Shown: positions 34,819 through 46,824 of the stretch, piece after piece
Layout: every line of letters begins with the position of its first letter
How positions within the stretch are numbered: position 1 is the first letter of the stretch
Source of the DNA: Gonatopus flavifemur
Taxonomy: Eukaryota > Arthropoda > Insecta > Hymenoptera > Dryinidae
Reading direction: 5' to 3'
Assembly: GCA_018340375.1 (NCBI GenBank)
Contig: JAFFJZ010000043.1
Coordinates: 1,054,001-1,118,000, forward strand
Length of the DNA: 64,000 nucleotides
Notes under the pieces: generated by a model
Databases searched by the model: none
What the model was told of the DNA's origin: nothing
Seen by the model: the letters and a program-made list of their open reading frames with translations, nothing else
Position numbers and translations under genes: made by a program

Positions 34819-35052
34819 AATGGAACAACCATAGACACAGAGCATGAACCGCTAACGCCATTCATTCGTCGCGTGAAAAGTGATGCCTATTGGAGTGAAA
34901 GAGAGAGCGCATATTGTGTACCAAATAATAATAATATTCCAATGAGTACAAAAGAGATAGCGCATATTGTGTACCTCCCGCTATCTCTTTTCTTGGCTTC
35001 AAACATGGCAGCCTGCTTGGCGGTCCATGCTTTATGTCTATGGGAACAACAG
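34819..35052. mobile_element. Hairpin MITE between transposase and DUF4806-like gene
   Basis: GAACAACCATAGACACAGAG near 34819 is mirrored by CTTTATGTCTATGGGAACAA near 35030. Inside, AGCGCATATTGTGTACC is repeated directly and GAGATAGCG is also inverted. The 100-aa ORF spanning it is a by-product of the palindrome. Confidence 0.6.
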
Positions 35053-35924
35053 ACGAATCCGTTTTTTGAAGTACGTAAGAAGTACAACAGCATTGGTTGA
35101 TTGTTTCCTTATAAAGCCGCATGACTTTTACAGTAGATAGTGCTGCAATCGCAACAATAATTTCATAGGAATCCCCTGTACGAGTTATAACGTGTAATCA
35201 TTTTTGAAAAAATTCGACAACGTAGCGTGGTTGATATTCATATTTTCATCGAAGGTAAAAATCGTTACAGCTCTCTATACTAATTTGCACTAGTGTCTTT
35301 GAACACGCATAACGGGATATTTATCTCGTCGTGTGAGCAATTTTATTAATTTATTCACTGAGTGAACTGGTACTACAACCAAAATCTGATTTTATTAATT
35401 TATAATTGGTTATAGGTTAGTCCGGCATTAGTTGATTGTTATTCTAATTATGAGTGACGATTCAGATAATGAAGAAACGAATCATTCGTTTCTGCTGGTG
35501 CACTTCATTCAATAAGGTCGTGCACCACTCCAGAAGTCGGTGGACATTGTTCCAGCACACTGGTTGTCATTTGATAAAAAACGTGGGCGATGTGTCACTA
35601 AATTCCAACCACCTCCTTACACTACAGAAAGTAGTGAACTGCTTCATAAACTAGTTGAATCATTGAGTGATGCACCGGAAAATTGGCCTACATATTCAGT
35701 GAAAATTGTTGGACGAGCAAGTAAGTATAAAATAGAATATTTCATTTCCATACATGATTGGAACTGATGCATGCAAGTATATTTTGTTCATGAAAAATAA
35801 TCTCCTTTCAAGTTGGAAATCTTGAGATTCGTTCCATGATAATAAACAATAACACATGATTATAAAAATGTTTCCACTACAGTTGATCAAAAATGTAATT
35901 GACTTTATCATTACTGTGATACTA

Positions 35925-36140
35925 CACTGTGAAAAAAAGTTTATGGTAAATTACCTAACTCACACTTCAGGTAAAAGTTCTACTCTCAGCATAATAAAAA
36001 TACGTATAAATTTTGAAATTGCAATACGCAGTCATTTACATATTCATATGTATTTTTCTTACTTTAAGGGCAAGACTTCGACATAAGAGTGTCATTTTCT
36101 TATTTCAACTAGGGAATTGACAATCAACTTTTTTACAGTG
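35925..36140. mobile_element. MITE, CACTGTGAAAAAAAG ends, TA duplication
   Basis: CACTGTGAAAAAAAGTTTA on the left, AACTTTTTTACAGTG on the right, with TA on both sides (35923-35924 and 36141-36142). It is located in intron 1 of the DUF4806-like gene. Non-coding. Confidence 0.85.
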
Positions 36141-36209
36141 TAACGTAGGTCGAACCCCCTTTTCCTATCGTATGGTCGGGTATTTTTCTAACTAATAATG
36201 CTTGGGTGG

Positions 36210-36508
36210 CAACCCTGTCGAAAGGAAAGCGTGTATTAGGGAGTGTCAGAAACGTAGATGGAAAGTATTTGGAACGTGGATTTAAGCGTATACCAAGCGT
36301 CAAGTGGGACATCAAGAGTAGTTCGAACGTATATTTGAAGTGTGCGAAGAGTATGGGAAAAGACACCAATTTCATAGAAACCGGGCTTTATACACGGGAG
36401 CGTAATTGGAGAGTGGATAGGAAGCATGTAAAAAGTATTGAAAGGTCATCTGAAACATTCTTACGCTCCCGTTACTCTTCATGACACGCTTCCCTTTCAC
36501 CAGGGAAC
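36210..36508. mobile_element. MITE with CCCTGtcGAAAGGaAAGCGTG ends
   Basis: CCCTGTCGAAAGGAAAGCGT near 36212 is mirrored by ACGCTTCCCTTTCACCAGGG near 36504. It also lies in intron 1 of the DUF4806-like gene. Opposed ORFs within it are artefacts of the inverted sequence. Confidence 0.6.
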
Positions 36509-38413
36509 ATCAGTACTATTGAATTGTTAGGTATAACCATACATTTGCATCAACTATTAGATATTACTATAAATTTTGTATCATGTTGGAGCATGCCTTG
36601 TTGCATTTCAATTATAATTCATGCTTTCCACTAATAGGAACATATCAAGAATCGTTGGAGAAAGTGCAACTTCTCAAGACACAAGACCACGTTCTAACGT
36701 GTGATTCTCAGAGCGATACCGACCCCTAGGAAAAAATCGAGAAGGCCATTAAACAAAATGCGTTTTTAAAACAAGCTGAATCATTAATAAAAGAGTTCAC
36801 TGAATCGACACTAAATGTGCCACAATCGCAGATTTCAAATTGTAAATACAATTGTAGAAGAAATTTGAGTTACTGATAATCCGTTAATATATTTTGATGA
36901 CTGTTTGTGATCATTAATCGCAATATAATCTACATGTCAAATATCTTATGAAGAAGAAATAAATGAAGGCGCAGGAAGGAAACAGAAAAATGAATCCTTG
37001 AGTGACAAATTTGGAAATGGTATTACCTCACCGATGTATTGAAAACTGTTGTATGTTACCTCTCAGTCGCTTTATACGAGGAAGAAAAATGTTTTTCATC
37101 AGAACCATTGAAAACTTATTCAAAACCAATTGGCTCCGGAGACTTAATTATATTTTACGTAGATTTTCATATACATACATGGAACCTATACAACACAATA
37201 ATTCAAAAACAGTTCATAATGAGTTGGACCTATAAGAATTCAAAATTAATTAATCAAAAACTGTTTATGAACTATTGTGCTATATAGAAGTATGTGATTC
37301 AATTTCACAATGAACAACTGGAATCTAGTTTGTGCAACATACAATGGTGTGTAATATCAACAATAATAATTTATTTGATCAATGATTTGTATATTTTACT
37401 TTTTGTACAGTAACAGGCCTCAATAGAGAAGCTTCTGTTTCACGCTTATCTACGGATGAGGATGAACCTCCTCCTGAAAAAATTTTATTTTCTACTGCAA
37501 ATTCTGCACCTTTAGAAAGTATGCAACCAGGCACATCGTCAATCCAAAAATCCTCAATCGCTTCAACAAGTGGCAAGGACAATCATCAAGCAGGTATGAA
37601 AATAGTTCGACTTCAATCATTTGTTCTGAAGTACATGAATCGTCCCAAGCAGCAAATTCACATCTATGGGGAATTTGTGATATATTCACTACATGCATTT
37701 AGCATTAATAGATACATTCAAAGTAGTTTCATACAACATTGTCAAAAATAAAAGTTCTTCGAACAGGAATATGTTTTACTGCACTGAATGAATATAACCA
37801 ATTGAAACTTCCATAGTATTTTATCAGAAGATTGGTGCTGCTTGGGGTATAGAATATCTGAAAATTCTGATATTTTTATCATTTTTCCAAAATGAGAGGC
37901 GTTGAGAAAAAAGAGAGAATCATGATTGACTAAAAAAAACAATTGCTCCTCAATTTTTATTGTAACCTAATGTATAAAATTTTATTCTTCTCACAGTGTC
38001 AGGAGCTAGTGATGTAGTTATTATGGATTTGAACGTACCGATAGTCGACAATGCGGAATCACTCGGTTATAATTATGGTAATTGAACGTTTATAGGAACT
38101 AAATATACAATAGACGTTGAGAATGTATAGATAAATTTCACAATACTTATATTTTCAGACTTTCAGGGATTACTTCTAACTGCGCTTGGCGAAATAAATT
38201 TAAAACTGGACGACCTTAAGCGCAATCAGCAAATATTACTGCAAACTCATGCGACGCCCATCACCTCCAATGAAGCGACCAAAAATCGTTTATCAGAGGG
38301 GTTGAAAATCACGCTTCCAATCCCAACACTTGAGGCATTCGAGATTTTTGAAAACCAACTGGAAGTCAATATTGATCTCCGAAACCATGCTGTATGTCTA
38401 CATTTATGTAATA

Positions 38414-38839
38414 CACGGAGAAAAATAATGTTTCGAATATTACTACATTTTCTATTCAAATAGCAGGATAAGTGGAATAATATGATTTTTATGAAACGTT
38501 GTGGTAAACAGTGGTGGATCCAGAGATCCTCTACATGAGGCTTTTTTCCGTGTATCCCTCTTTAATCGTTGTGTAACAAAGGACAACTAGGGGGGTCATG
38601 ACCCCCTTAGTTGTCCTTTGTTACACGTCGATTGGAGAGGGATAAAAGATTTCTGGATCCGCCACTGGTGGTAAAAATATGTGCTTTATAATGTGAAATT
38701 ATGCCAAACTACATATACGTTTTTTCGAATCATAAACCACACGTTTTTACTACATTGTCCTGTGGAAATTTCACCATTTTACTTATCGTGCTACTTTGAT
38801 ACAAAATGTAGTAATATTCAAACAATTATTTTCTCCGTG
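38414..38839. mobile_element. MITE, CACGGAGAAAA ends, TA duplication, split by a hAT MITE
   Basis: CACGGAGAAAAATAATGTTT on the left and ATTATTTTCTCCGTG on the right pair over about 45 bp, including GAATATTACTACATTTT. TA flanks both ends (38412-38413 and 38840-38841). It starts 21 bp after the donor of the last visible DUF4806-like exon and contains the hAT MITE 38509-38667. Confidence 0.87.
38509..38667. mobile_element. hAT-type hairpin MITE, perfect 8-bp duplication
   Basis: CAGTGGTGGATCCAGAGATC and inverted CAGTGGCGGATCCAGAAATC ends enclose a hairpin with GACAACTAGGGGGGTCATGA at its centre. GTGGTAAA occurs immediately outside both ends (38501-38508 and 38668-38675). Confidence 0.95.
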
Positions 38840-38950
38840 TATACAGCATACTTACCAAGTAGTACCAGGTTACATCAAGAATTTCTTCAACAATTTCTTG
38901 ATCGGTGGAGTCAGATGAAATGAAAAAAAACTCACCTCCTGTGTACTTAC

Positions 38951-39094
38951 TAAGGTAGTATGCAAGAAGCCCGACCGGTAATAAGCCCGATTCCACTACT
39001 GTTGGTTGACCACTAGGAATTTTCAGTGAATTCACTAGAAATCACCAGTTTTCAGCCAATGACAAGCAGTCGGGCTTCTTGCGTACTACCGTTA
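38951..39094. mobile_element. Hairpin MITE with GGTAGTATGCAAGAAGCCCG ends
   Basis: TAAGGTAGTATGCAAGAAGC at the left is mirrored by GCTTCTTGCGTACTACCGTTA at the right. Flanking TAA/TTA could be a TWA duplication of the PIF/Harbinger kind, which is not proven. Confidence 0.7.
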
Positions 39095-39183
39095 TTGATG
39101 TTTCGACCCTATGTTGTAGGCAGGGGGATGCAAGTCTGTTTAAAATGATGAAACATCATTTCAGTTGGTTCAAAGATTTTGAC

Positions 39184-39500
39184 TGCCCGAGAAAATGGGA
39201 ATTAGATATTATGAGATCTGATTTTTGGAAAGCTGGAGATCTCCACATATTTCTTCAGATATAAGTAGATCTACAGAGATCTCTTCAGATCTGAGGAAAA
39301 AATTTTAAATTACCACTTCAGTTGCTCAAAATTCAATCAGTTTCTGTAGATCTCAACAGATCATGTGAGATTTCAATAGATCTACGCATATCGAAACAGG
39401 AAAAAATGTATATATCTGCAGATCTGATGAGATATCTGCGGATCTCAGTAGATCTCATTAGATCTGAGTAGATTTCGTCAGATTTGATGCTTCATGTTTG
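39184..39500. repeat. AGATCT-rich repeat block, probable MITE remnant
   Basis: More than a dozen variants of AGATCTG/CAGATCT in both orientations fill about 300 bp, starting near CCCGAGAAAATGGG. The block resembles the interior of the element at 28690-29047, including GAGGAAAAAATTTTAAA. Ends are degraded. Confidence 0.55.
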
Positions 39501-39815
39501 ATGAAATCATATCACATTGGATCTGTTTGGTGATCATGATCATGATAATGGAATCAAATTGCATTTGTACTGAATATGAAATGATTGAACGCAAAATACA
39601 GGCGAGTATTTGATTAGTGAATTCGCGTTTTATTTCAGTACTTCATTTTTTCAATTCCTTTTAAAAATTCGAATTCAAAAATATTTTTGGTTTCCAAGAA
39701 TTTGAATTCAAATTAAACACAAGTATGTAAATTAATCATTTCTTTGCTTTTATTATTATATTGAATTCATTCTGTAATATTATACATTATTATATATTTC
39801 TTATACAATTATATA

Positions 39816-40784
39816 TCACGCAACCTGTTTACGCTGATTTGGACGTTTACATACATAATCACCCACTCTAATCAGATGATCTATAAAATCAATATCCTTC
39901 ACTTCAATTAATAGGAATTCATTCGTTTCCTGAAGAGGTAAAATATGTCTTACTTTGGTGTTTGTTTCAAGATGACAAAACATTTCCACGTGCATAATAT
40001 TGAAACATCGTAATACAAAACATACATTGTTTTCAATTTTGAAAGAATAACGAATAGCTCCGTACATTAATTTATCACAATATTTCAATTGTATTGTGAA
40101 GCTATTAGTTCTTGTAATTTGATGTATTTCTGAAGTGTAAATGTGATTATTAATTTTTGCCTTGGTGTAAAAATGTAAATTCTTGAAAGATATACCATGA
40201 CGTTCGATAATTGGAATTTCAATATCATTCGCTTTGGGAACTTTTATGACTGAGCCAAGTAACTCATGATTTTCTGATTCTTGGCTAATAGAAATTGTAG
40301 GAATATTCCTTCCGTTCTCACACTGAATCCTCAAATCTTCTACACCTTGAGCTATTTTCGAATTATTCATCATCTCTTGACCAAGGTGCTTATTACCATG
40401 TACACAGTTAGCAAGAAACCCATTATGATTTCCGAATGGGAAAGCAGATGTGGCCCATAAGGGACCCCATCGTCTCACTGCTAAGCCTAGATGTAGCATT
40501 TGATGTACATTATATGTATATGCTTTATCACCATATAACTTTCCAACATCTCTTACAAATATTTTTAACAGAACCTCCGCTGTTTTTAATTCAGGGTGTA
40601 TACGCACTGGTTTCTCTAACAAGTTGAATAACGCTATTACAAATGAGAGCCAATCTTGAAAATATTCGTCCGGTAAATGATTGTAGAATATTGGAATAGA
40701 ATAGAATAAAATAAAATTATAATATTCAGAGGCTTTGTAAAATGAACGATAATCCAGACTACGTGGCATTCTATTGAAAATGTT
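39816..40784 (-). pseudogene. CACTA-like transposase, C-terminal half
   Basis: An open 317-aa minus-strand frame with a natural stop. Landmarks: FYSIPIFYNHLPDEY, AYTYNVHQMLHL, GPLWATSAFPFGNHNG, then a C-terminal domain ending near VGDYVCKRPNQRK. NVHQ...GPL...FPFGNHNG corresponds to the DUF4218-like block seen as HISDDV...AFKFGSFLG in the copy at 30036-34168. The N-terminal half is absent: just upstream the sequence turns into the RTE-like LINE frame. Confidence 0.65.
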
Positions 40785-43376
40785 CCTCTTGTGCTATTCT
40801 TGCTCTTATATCTCTTTCGCTTTTGCCGTTTTTTGTAATTATGCTTCCTAGATATTCGAATTCTTTCACCTGTTCAATTGTCTCGGTATCTATTTTGATT
40901 TTCGTTCTTCTAGCTGTTTTCGCTGCTGTACACATCATGAATTTTTTTTTGTCTTTATTTATATTCATACAATAGTTTTCCAATAATATTGTTCTCATAG
41001 TGTTGAGAATATTTTCTAACTCAGTACTACTTGTGGCAAGTATAGCTATGTCATCCGCGAATCTCAACATACTTATATTTTCTCCCTGAATCTGTAATTT
41101 CGATTGAATTTCCTCCTTCACTTCGTTCATTGCTTCTTCTATATATAAATTGAAAATCAGTGGCAATAATGAGCATCCTTGTCTCACCCCTCTCCTTATT
41201 TATACTTCCCCTTCCTGACCCTCTATGTCTATTACTGCACTTTGATTCTTATATAATTCGTATATTATTCTTCTATCTTCATAATTTATTCCCACCTTCT
41301 TCAGGATCGCAAACATCTTCTCCCAGTCCACATTATCGAAAGTCTTTTGCATATCTACAAAACCTATGTACACAGATTTCTTCAGCGCTATCCTTTTCTC
41401 TATTACTGCTCTAAGTGCTGAAATTGCTTCTCGCGTTCCCCTATTTTTTCTGAAACCAAACTGATCTTCTGCCAATCTACTCTCTATTTTATTTTCCATC
41501 CTCCTGTATATAATTTTGGTCAGTATTCTCGAAGCATGTGAAGTTAAACTGATCGTTCTGTAGTTCTCGCATTTGTCTGCCCATTGTTTTTTCGGGATAG
41601 CGAGAATTTTATTTTTTTGGAAATCTTCCGGTCCTTCTCCTTTTTCTTACACATCTCTAATCAATTCAAACAGTGCGTCACGAGTTCCTTCACTGGAGGC
41701 TTTTATAAGGTCCGCACTTATGCCATCTATGCCTGGCGCTTTATTATTTTTCAATTCTTTCAAAGCCTTGTCGAATTCTGATCTCAATATCGAATCTCCC
41801 AATTCTCCCTCATCTACATCCTCCTCCTTCTCTAGAAGTGCTATATCATTGTCTCCTCTATACAAGTCTTCCAAATGATTGATCCACTGTTTTATTTTCT
41901 CTTCCGTTTTTATCAATTGTCGTCCTAGAGAGTTTCTAATCTTATTGCTCCTAGATTTCATTTGTCCGAAAAATCTTTTAATAATCCTATATGCTTGATC
42001 TATTTCTCCTAAATGCAATCTGATTTCTATTTCCTGACATTCCCCTTCTAACCACTGTTCTTTTACTTTCCTTGATTCTCTCATTATTTTATTTCTCAAT
42101 GATTTGTATCGTTGCTGGCCTTCTTGGCTATCATTATTCTTGTATTTTCTTCTTTCATTTATCAATTCTAAAATTTCTCCCACCATCCATAGGTTTTTAG
42201 GTTCTACTCCATTATTCTTCAAAATCTTATGCGCACATTCTCTTATATTTCCCTTCATTTTTGTCCATCTCCTCTCTATTCCCAAGTCTTTCTCTTTTTG
42301 ATATCCCAATTTTCCATCCAACATTTTCTCGAATGCCTTGTGTTTGTTTTTGCTTGAGGTTCTTCAAATTCCATCTTTTCTGCATTTTCCTTTTCTTCTT
42401 CAGAGATTTCAATGTCAGAGAACATTTCATCATCAACATATTATGATCACTATCTATATGTGCGACGGGATAAGTTTTACAGTTTTTCACTTGGTTTCGA
42501 AATCTTTGTTTCACTCATATGTAATCAATTTGGTATCTTGCTGTATCTCTCGGCATTCCCCAAGTGTAGATTCTTCTTGGATGATTTTCGAATAAAGTGT
42601 TTGTGATAACCATCTCGTGATTTTCACAAAATTCGACTAAACGTTGTCCTCTATCGTTCCTCCCCCCTAACGCAAAATCTCCTATTATGTTGTCCTCTTT
42701 TCCTTGTCCCACTACCGCATTCCAATCCTCCATCACTATCAAATTCTCTTCTCCCTTCACATATTCTATCACTTCTTCCATTTCTTCGTACGTTTTTTCA
42801 ATATCTTCCTCTAAATATGCAGATGTGGGCATGTATACTTGGACTATGACTGTGTCTACCGGTTTTGTTCTGATTCTCACCATCATCACACGTTCATTAT
42901 GTTGCGAATAATTTTCTATTCTATTTCCTACTTTTTTATGCATTACAATTCCTACACCTGCTCGACCGTTCTTTGATCCTGTATGAATTATTCTATAATC
43001 CCCACTCCGGAAATCGCCTTCTTGTGGCCATCTCATTTCGCTAATCCCCATTACGTCTATATTCAACCTATTCATTCCTAATTTCAAATTTTCTAATTTT
43101 CCCGCTTGCCTCAGTGATCTAGCATTCCACGCTCCCACTCGAAGAATGTTGTTTCTTTTCCCTATCCTATTCTTCAGTTTTCGTTCCTTGCTGATGAAGC
43201 TTCCTAGAGCAGCCTCCACCCGGAGATCCGAACGGGAGACTAGTTTACCTCCGGAATATTTTACCCGAGAGAGCGCCATCATGTACTTATTAATTTGTTC
43301 GTTTGTTTTTGTTTCACGAGTATAACATTCCAAGTTTGGGAAAGGTTTCATTTCCTCGGGAAGTATTGAAACATGT
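40785..43376 (-). pseudogene. RTE-like LINE: endonuclease and reverse transcriptase, 3' truncated
   Basis: Minus-strand order from high to low coordinate: APE-type endonuclease (GAWNARSLRQAGK, ISEMRWP, MEDWNAVVG, YQIDYI), linker, RT with DQFGFRKNRGTREAI, VRQGCSLLP and the catalytic FADD (RFADDIAIL), then IKIDTETIEQVKEFEYLG. Breaks: TGA 42515, TAA 41647, TAA 41200 and one frameshift near 42340. The frame stops abruptly at about 40785, where CACTA-like sequence begins, so the 3' end is missing. The endonuclease pattern matches RTE-clade proteins often labelled craniofacial development protein 2-like. The 5' part continues at 47160-47640 beyond a hAT insertion. Confidence 0.82.
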
Positions 43377-44075
43377 CAAGGCAGTAGTGTTGCACACGAT
43401 ACGATACGATACGATATTTGGGCCAATATCGTATCGATATCGGGAAATATCGTGGGGCCCGAATATCGTATCGTAAATATCGTGAATTGATTTCGAACTT
43501 TTCTAACCTATAATTATAAGATTGCTTCTCTCTAAGGGAATTTAATTCCTTTGATCTCGTTTTTGTAAATTAATTTATTCTGAATATTTATAGTCACTGG
43601 AAATGAAAGGTGCTCATAACTTCGCAGGAAAGCTTCAAATCAAAAAATGCCGAAAGAAAAAACATCCTGTATTTCTATCAGGAGTTTGCCTTCTCGAAAA
43701 AGTTATGTTGTGTTTGATTACCGTGTATAACGCTGTTCCAACATCTCACATAGCACAAAGACTTCTAGAAGATATCTTAATTGCAAATAGGCATTCTCAA
43801 AGGTATCTTATAATATTCTAGAAAATGTCTTATGCAACACAATCAGAACAATTTAAGAACTCCGTTGTTTTTCAAGGATAACGAACTCCTCAAATTGTAC
43901 TGATTGTTTTGCATAAGATATCTCTTAGAATGCTTCTTCTGCCAGAACATTGGTGCTACGTGGAATCTTAATATGGATTAGAACCCAATTGTATTTTATC
44001 AGTGAATATATAGTACTTTTTCAGTATGCGTATTAATACTTTTTCCAATGCCTGCGCTTTGCACGAAGAAGGATA

Positions 44076-44421
44076 CACAGAGAAAAGTGCCGCTCAATAA
44101 TATAAGTCTTTTTCTCATTTTTCTTAGTAAACCAAAAACAGGACAGTTTGTGAATTGAATTTTTACATATGAAGAAAATACGAAAGATTACGAATACGGT
44201 AGAAGAAGTGATGGGTAGGATTCGAATTTTATAAAGCGTTTAGAAGCGTGTAAAATTTGGCTATTCAGCGTTGAAATTTTGAATCCTAAGCGTGACTTGT
44301 TCTGCAGCATTCGTAATCTTGCGTATTTTCATGTGAAAATTCATTTAACGAACCTTTCTGTTTTTGGTTTACTCACGAAAAAAAGAATATCTTCTATTTT
44401 CGAGCGGCATTTTTCTCCGTG
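44076..44421. mobile_element. MITE, CACAGAGAAAAGTGCCGCTC ends
   Basis: CACAGAGAAAAGTGCCGCTC at the left is mirrored by GAGCGGCATTTTTCTCCGTG at the right, with AGTAAACCAAAAACAG also inverted. Flanking dinucleotides are TA (44074-44075) and TG (44422-44423), one mismatch. It belongs with the CACRGAG elements at 3806 and 38414. Nested in the hAT element. Confidence 0.8.
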
Positions 44422-44729
44422 TGACCGTTACACCCTAGTACTTGAGAAGTAAAAACAGTGCTCACGGTTGTTTCAAATACAACATCCTACAATTATTGCA
44501 AGTCTAATATTATAAAAATCTTATTCACTGTTATGATGATTCCCATTGAAGCATGAAAGGTGTGGCGCGCGATGTTCATGACACAGTCCTGTGAATACTC
44601 ATGGACGTGCTTTTGTTTCGTCGATGCGGCAGGCATTTGCCAACACGCATTGACTCGTCACAACGTTGCACGAGCTTATTGTTGTTGTTCCAGTGGCGTA
44701 GTAAGCAAACCTCAAAATTTGAGCACTGA

Positions 44730-46824
44730 TTGAATAATATACTCAGAAATATGAAAAGAAGCACTACAAAAGAAGCTTCCACTTCTAAGAGAAAATGTGA
44801 ACATGTAGAAATCACTCCTGATTCTGAGTTAGATGAATCTGCCGAAAAACCCAATCAAGAGTCGGCAAGAATTGAGAATGAACTGTTACCAAACGATTCT
44901 ATTCAAAATGCTACCCAAAACAATCAAACAGTGTTTATCCAACGTATTACGAGTTTAGCAAAAAAGGTGTTGAAAAAATTGGTGTTTGTTTATTATGCAA
45001 AGAAGAAAAACTCTATAAAGAAATAAAAATGAAGGGTGGCAATACAAGTGGATTGAGGCAACATTTGGAAATTCATCACCTAAGGGTATATAAAAAACTA
45101 TTCGAAAATGAAGCCAATCCATTACCAAAGGCACAAAGGAGACTCGATAATATGAATACATTCCTACACATAAGTAAAAAACTTATGTTGACTTGTTTGA
45201 AACGGTTTCATGCGTTATGGCACGTACTCTGTAAAAAAGAATTAAAACTCAATCTCCGTTTTTTATTGTGAATTTGCTCTGAAGAATGCTGTAATATCAT
45301 TGCAACCTATTCCAACCGACTGTAAAATCACACACTGAATGTACAGGAGTCATATTCTGTTTCGATAAAAACTTGACACTCAAAGTAGTGAATTTGCATC
45401 TAGAATAATGTAAAAGCCCAACATGCAGAGTTGGTAATTTTGGTACCAACTCTGGATGTGGTCAATTCATCAGAAATTTTTTACAGTGTAGAAAAATAGG
45501 AGGGGGATGTTGAGAATTCGGAAAATTATATTTACAAATCACCAAAATCAAGTCAAAATGAAGGAAAGGTTGGAATTGCATATTTTCAGATAACTTTTCA
45601 AATAATTCACTTATATATTTAGATCCTCCACATATTAATTGCTTCACATGTTTTTTTATGGAATTTCAGCAAATTTTCTAATGAAATGAACATTAAAAAA
45701 AATAAGTGATCGGTGTTCTGGTAAGGCATGATTATTTGAGCTTCCACTTTCGTGATTCGATTGAATTTTTTTTTCCAAAACATATCCTAAAAAATCCCAC
45801 TTATGAAATTTATATACAATTCTTTATTTTTTCTAGGATGCTAAGAAAGATGTGGATATGGACAGATTCCTTGTAGTATGGGTGGCATATAAAAATCTTC
45901 CACTCTCTTTGTTCAACGATAAAGCGACACAAACATTATTCTTTCTGATGAATAAAATTGAAATCTGCGATCATGATGCTATGGGACAATAACAATGATT
46001 TAAAAACGTTCAAGATTAGTAATAACGAATGGTTAATAATCGAAAGAATTGCGAGCTTTTTGAAACACTTCCAACACATCTCGACTATTACTGGCGGAGA
46101 AAAATATGTGACATTACCTACTGCAGTTGTTGCCTTCAATATGTTAGTTGATGAAATAGAATCTATTACTTCTGAATTAGATAATAAGTCCGATCGGAAT
46201 GAAACGGATGAATTACTCTTATTAGCTTTTCAAGCAGGCCGTGATAAGTTGATAAAGTATTACAATAAATGGAATTGGATCTATTGCGTTGCATTGATAT
46301 TAGATCCGCGGCATGAAATTGAAAGCTTTGAAGCAACGGATTGGGGTCGAAGTATGAAAGAGGCAAGTATCAGCAAATTCGAAGAACTATATAAACGTAA
46401 TTACTACGTAGAAAATTTTCACGCTAATCGTGATCATTTATTTCATGGAGATGAAAATTCAAATGAAACGGATAGTGATTTCATAGACCTTAATGCCATT
46501 TACGTTAAAAATAATGATCGCGAAATCGGATGGAGAAAAGAGGTTGCGGATTACATCCGTACACCGAGAGCGGTGGTGGACACCAACATTTTAGTTTTGT
46601 GGAAACAACATGCGGGGTTATTTCCTACATTGTCGCGAATGGCAAGGGATGTGCTGAGTATACTTGCTTCTTCCGTACCAGTAGAACGGATGTTCTCAAG
46701 TGCAACATTGCTGGTTAGAAAAGACAGAAATAAATTAAAAAGTAACACGGTGAGAAATCTTTTATGTATAGATTGTTGGGCCAGATCTAGTCTGAAGTCA
46801 GAAATTTATGAAGTAGATTTTTGA
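44730..46824 (+). pseudogene. hAT transposase (BED finger to hATC domain), broken
   Basis: N-terminal acidic leader from 44730, then a frameshift near 44965. A BED-type zinc finger follows (VCLLCKEEK...GLRQHLEIHH), truncated at 45225 by a small MITE-like insertion. The middle is badly decayed until 45958, where a 288-aa open frame carries the C-terminal part, with WNWIYCVALILDPRHE and the hATC dimerisation motif SVPVERMFSSATLLVRKDRN. It could not encode an active enzyme. Orientation is consistent with the element's ends. Confidence 0.85.
45227..45488. mobile_element. Probable MITE, CTCTGTAAAAAAG / CACTGTAAAAAAT ends, TA duplication
   Basis: The left end CTCTGTAAAAAAGAATT and inverted right end CACTGTAAAAAATTTCTGA are flanked by TA (45225-45226 and 45489-45490). 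It cuts the transposase frame right after the BED finger. The left end carries a mutated first CAC, so confidence is moderate. Confidence 0.6.

Larger units (their letters stand above)
35450..38391 (+). pseudogene. DUF4806-like gene, five exons, two stops, 3' end lost
   Basis: Exons 35450-35720, 36638-36841, 37411-37593, 37997-38077 and 38159-38391 have AG/GT borders and consistent phases (four phase-1 introns, then phase 0). Exon 1 encodes MSDDSDNEET then a VDIVPAHWLSF segment, typical of the N-terminal region of insect DUF4806 proteins. The last exon has a coiled region (INLKLDDLKRNQQ) followed by ITLPIPTLEAFEIFENQLE, the characteristic start of the DUF4806 domain. Stops occur in exon 1 (TAA at 35513) and exon 2 (TAG near 36727). 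The expected domain-completing exon is not visible; MITEs occupy the next intron from 38414. Intron 1 holds two MITEs. Family is assigned by pattern. Confidence 0.58.

Noticed and set aside
34798..35122. 100-aa and 86-aa ORFs on opposite strands
   Set aside because: They lie in a hairpin MITE with no domain or splice support.
36206..36484. 92-aa basic ORF
   Set aside because: It falls inside an inverted-repeat MITE in an intron; no family recognised.
38845..39035. Possible minus-strand exon ending in TACTACTTG|GTAAGT
   Set aside because: It has no recognised domain, no partner exon, and its upstream part lies in a hairpin MITE.
40436..43000. Plus-strand ORFs rich in Ser, Leu and Phe
   Set aside because: They are antisense shadows of the LINE and CACTA-like minus-strand frames.
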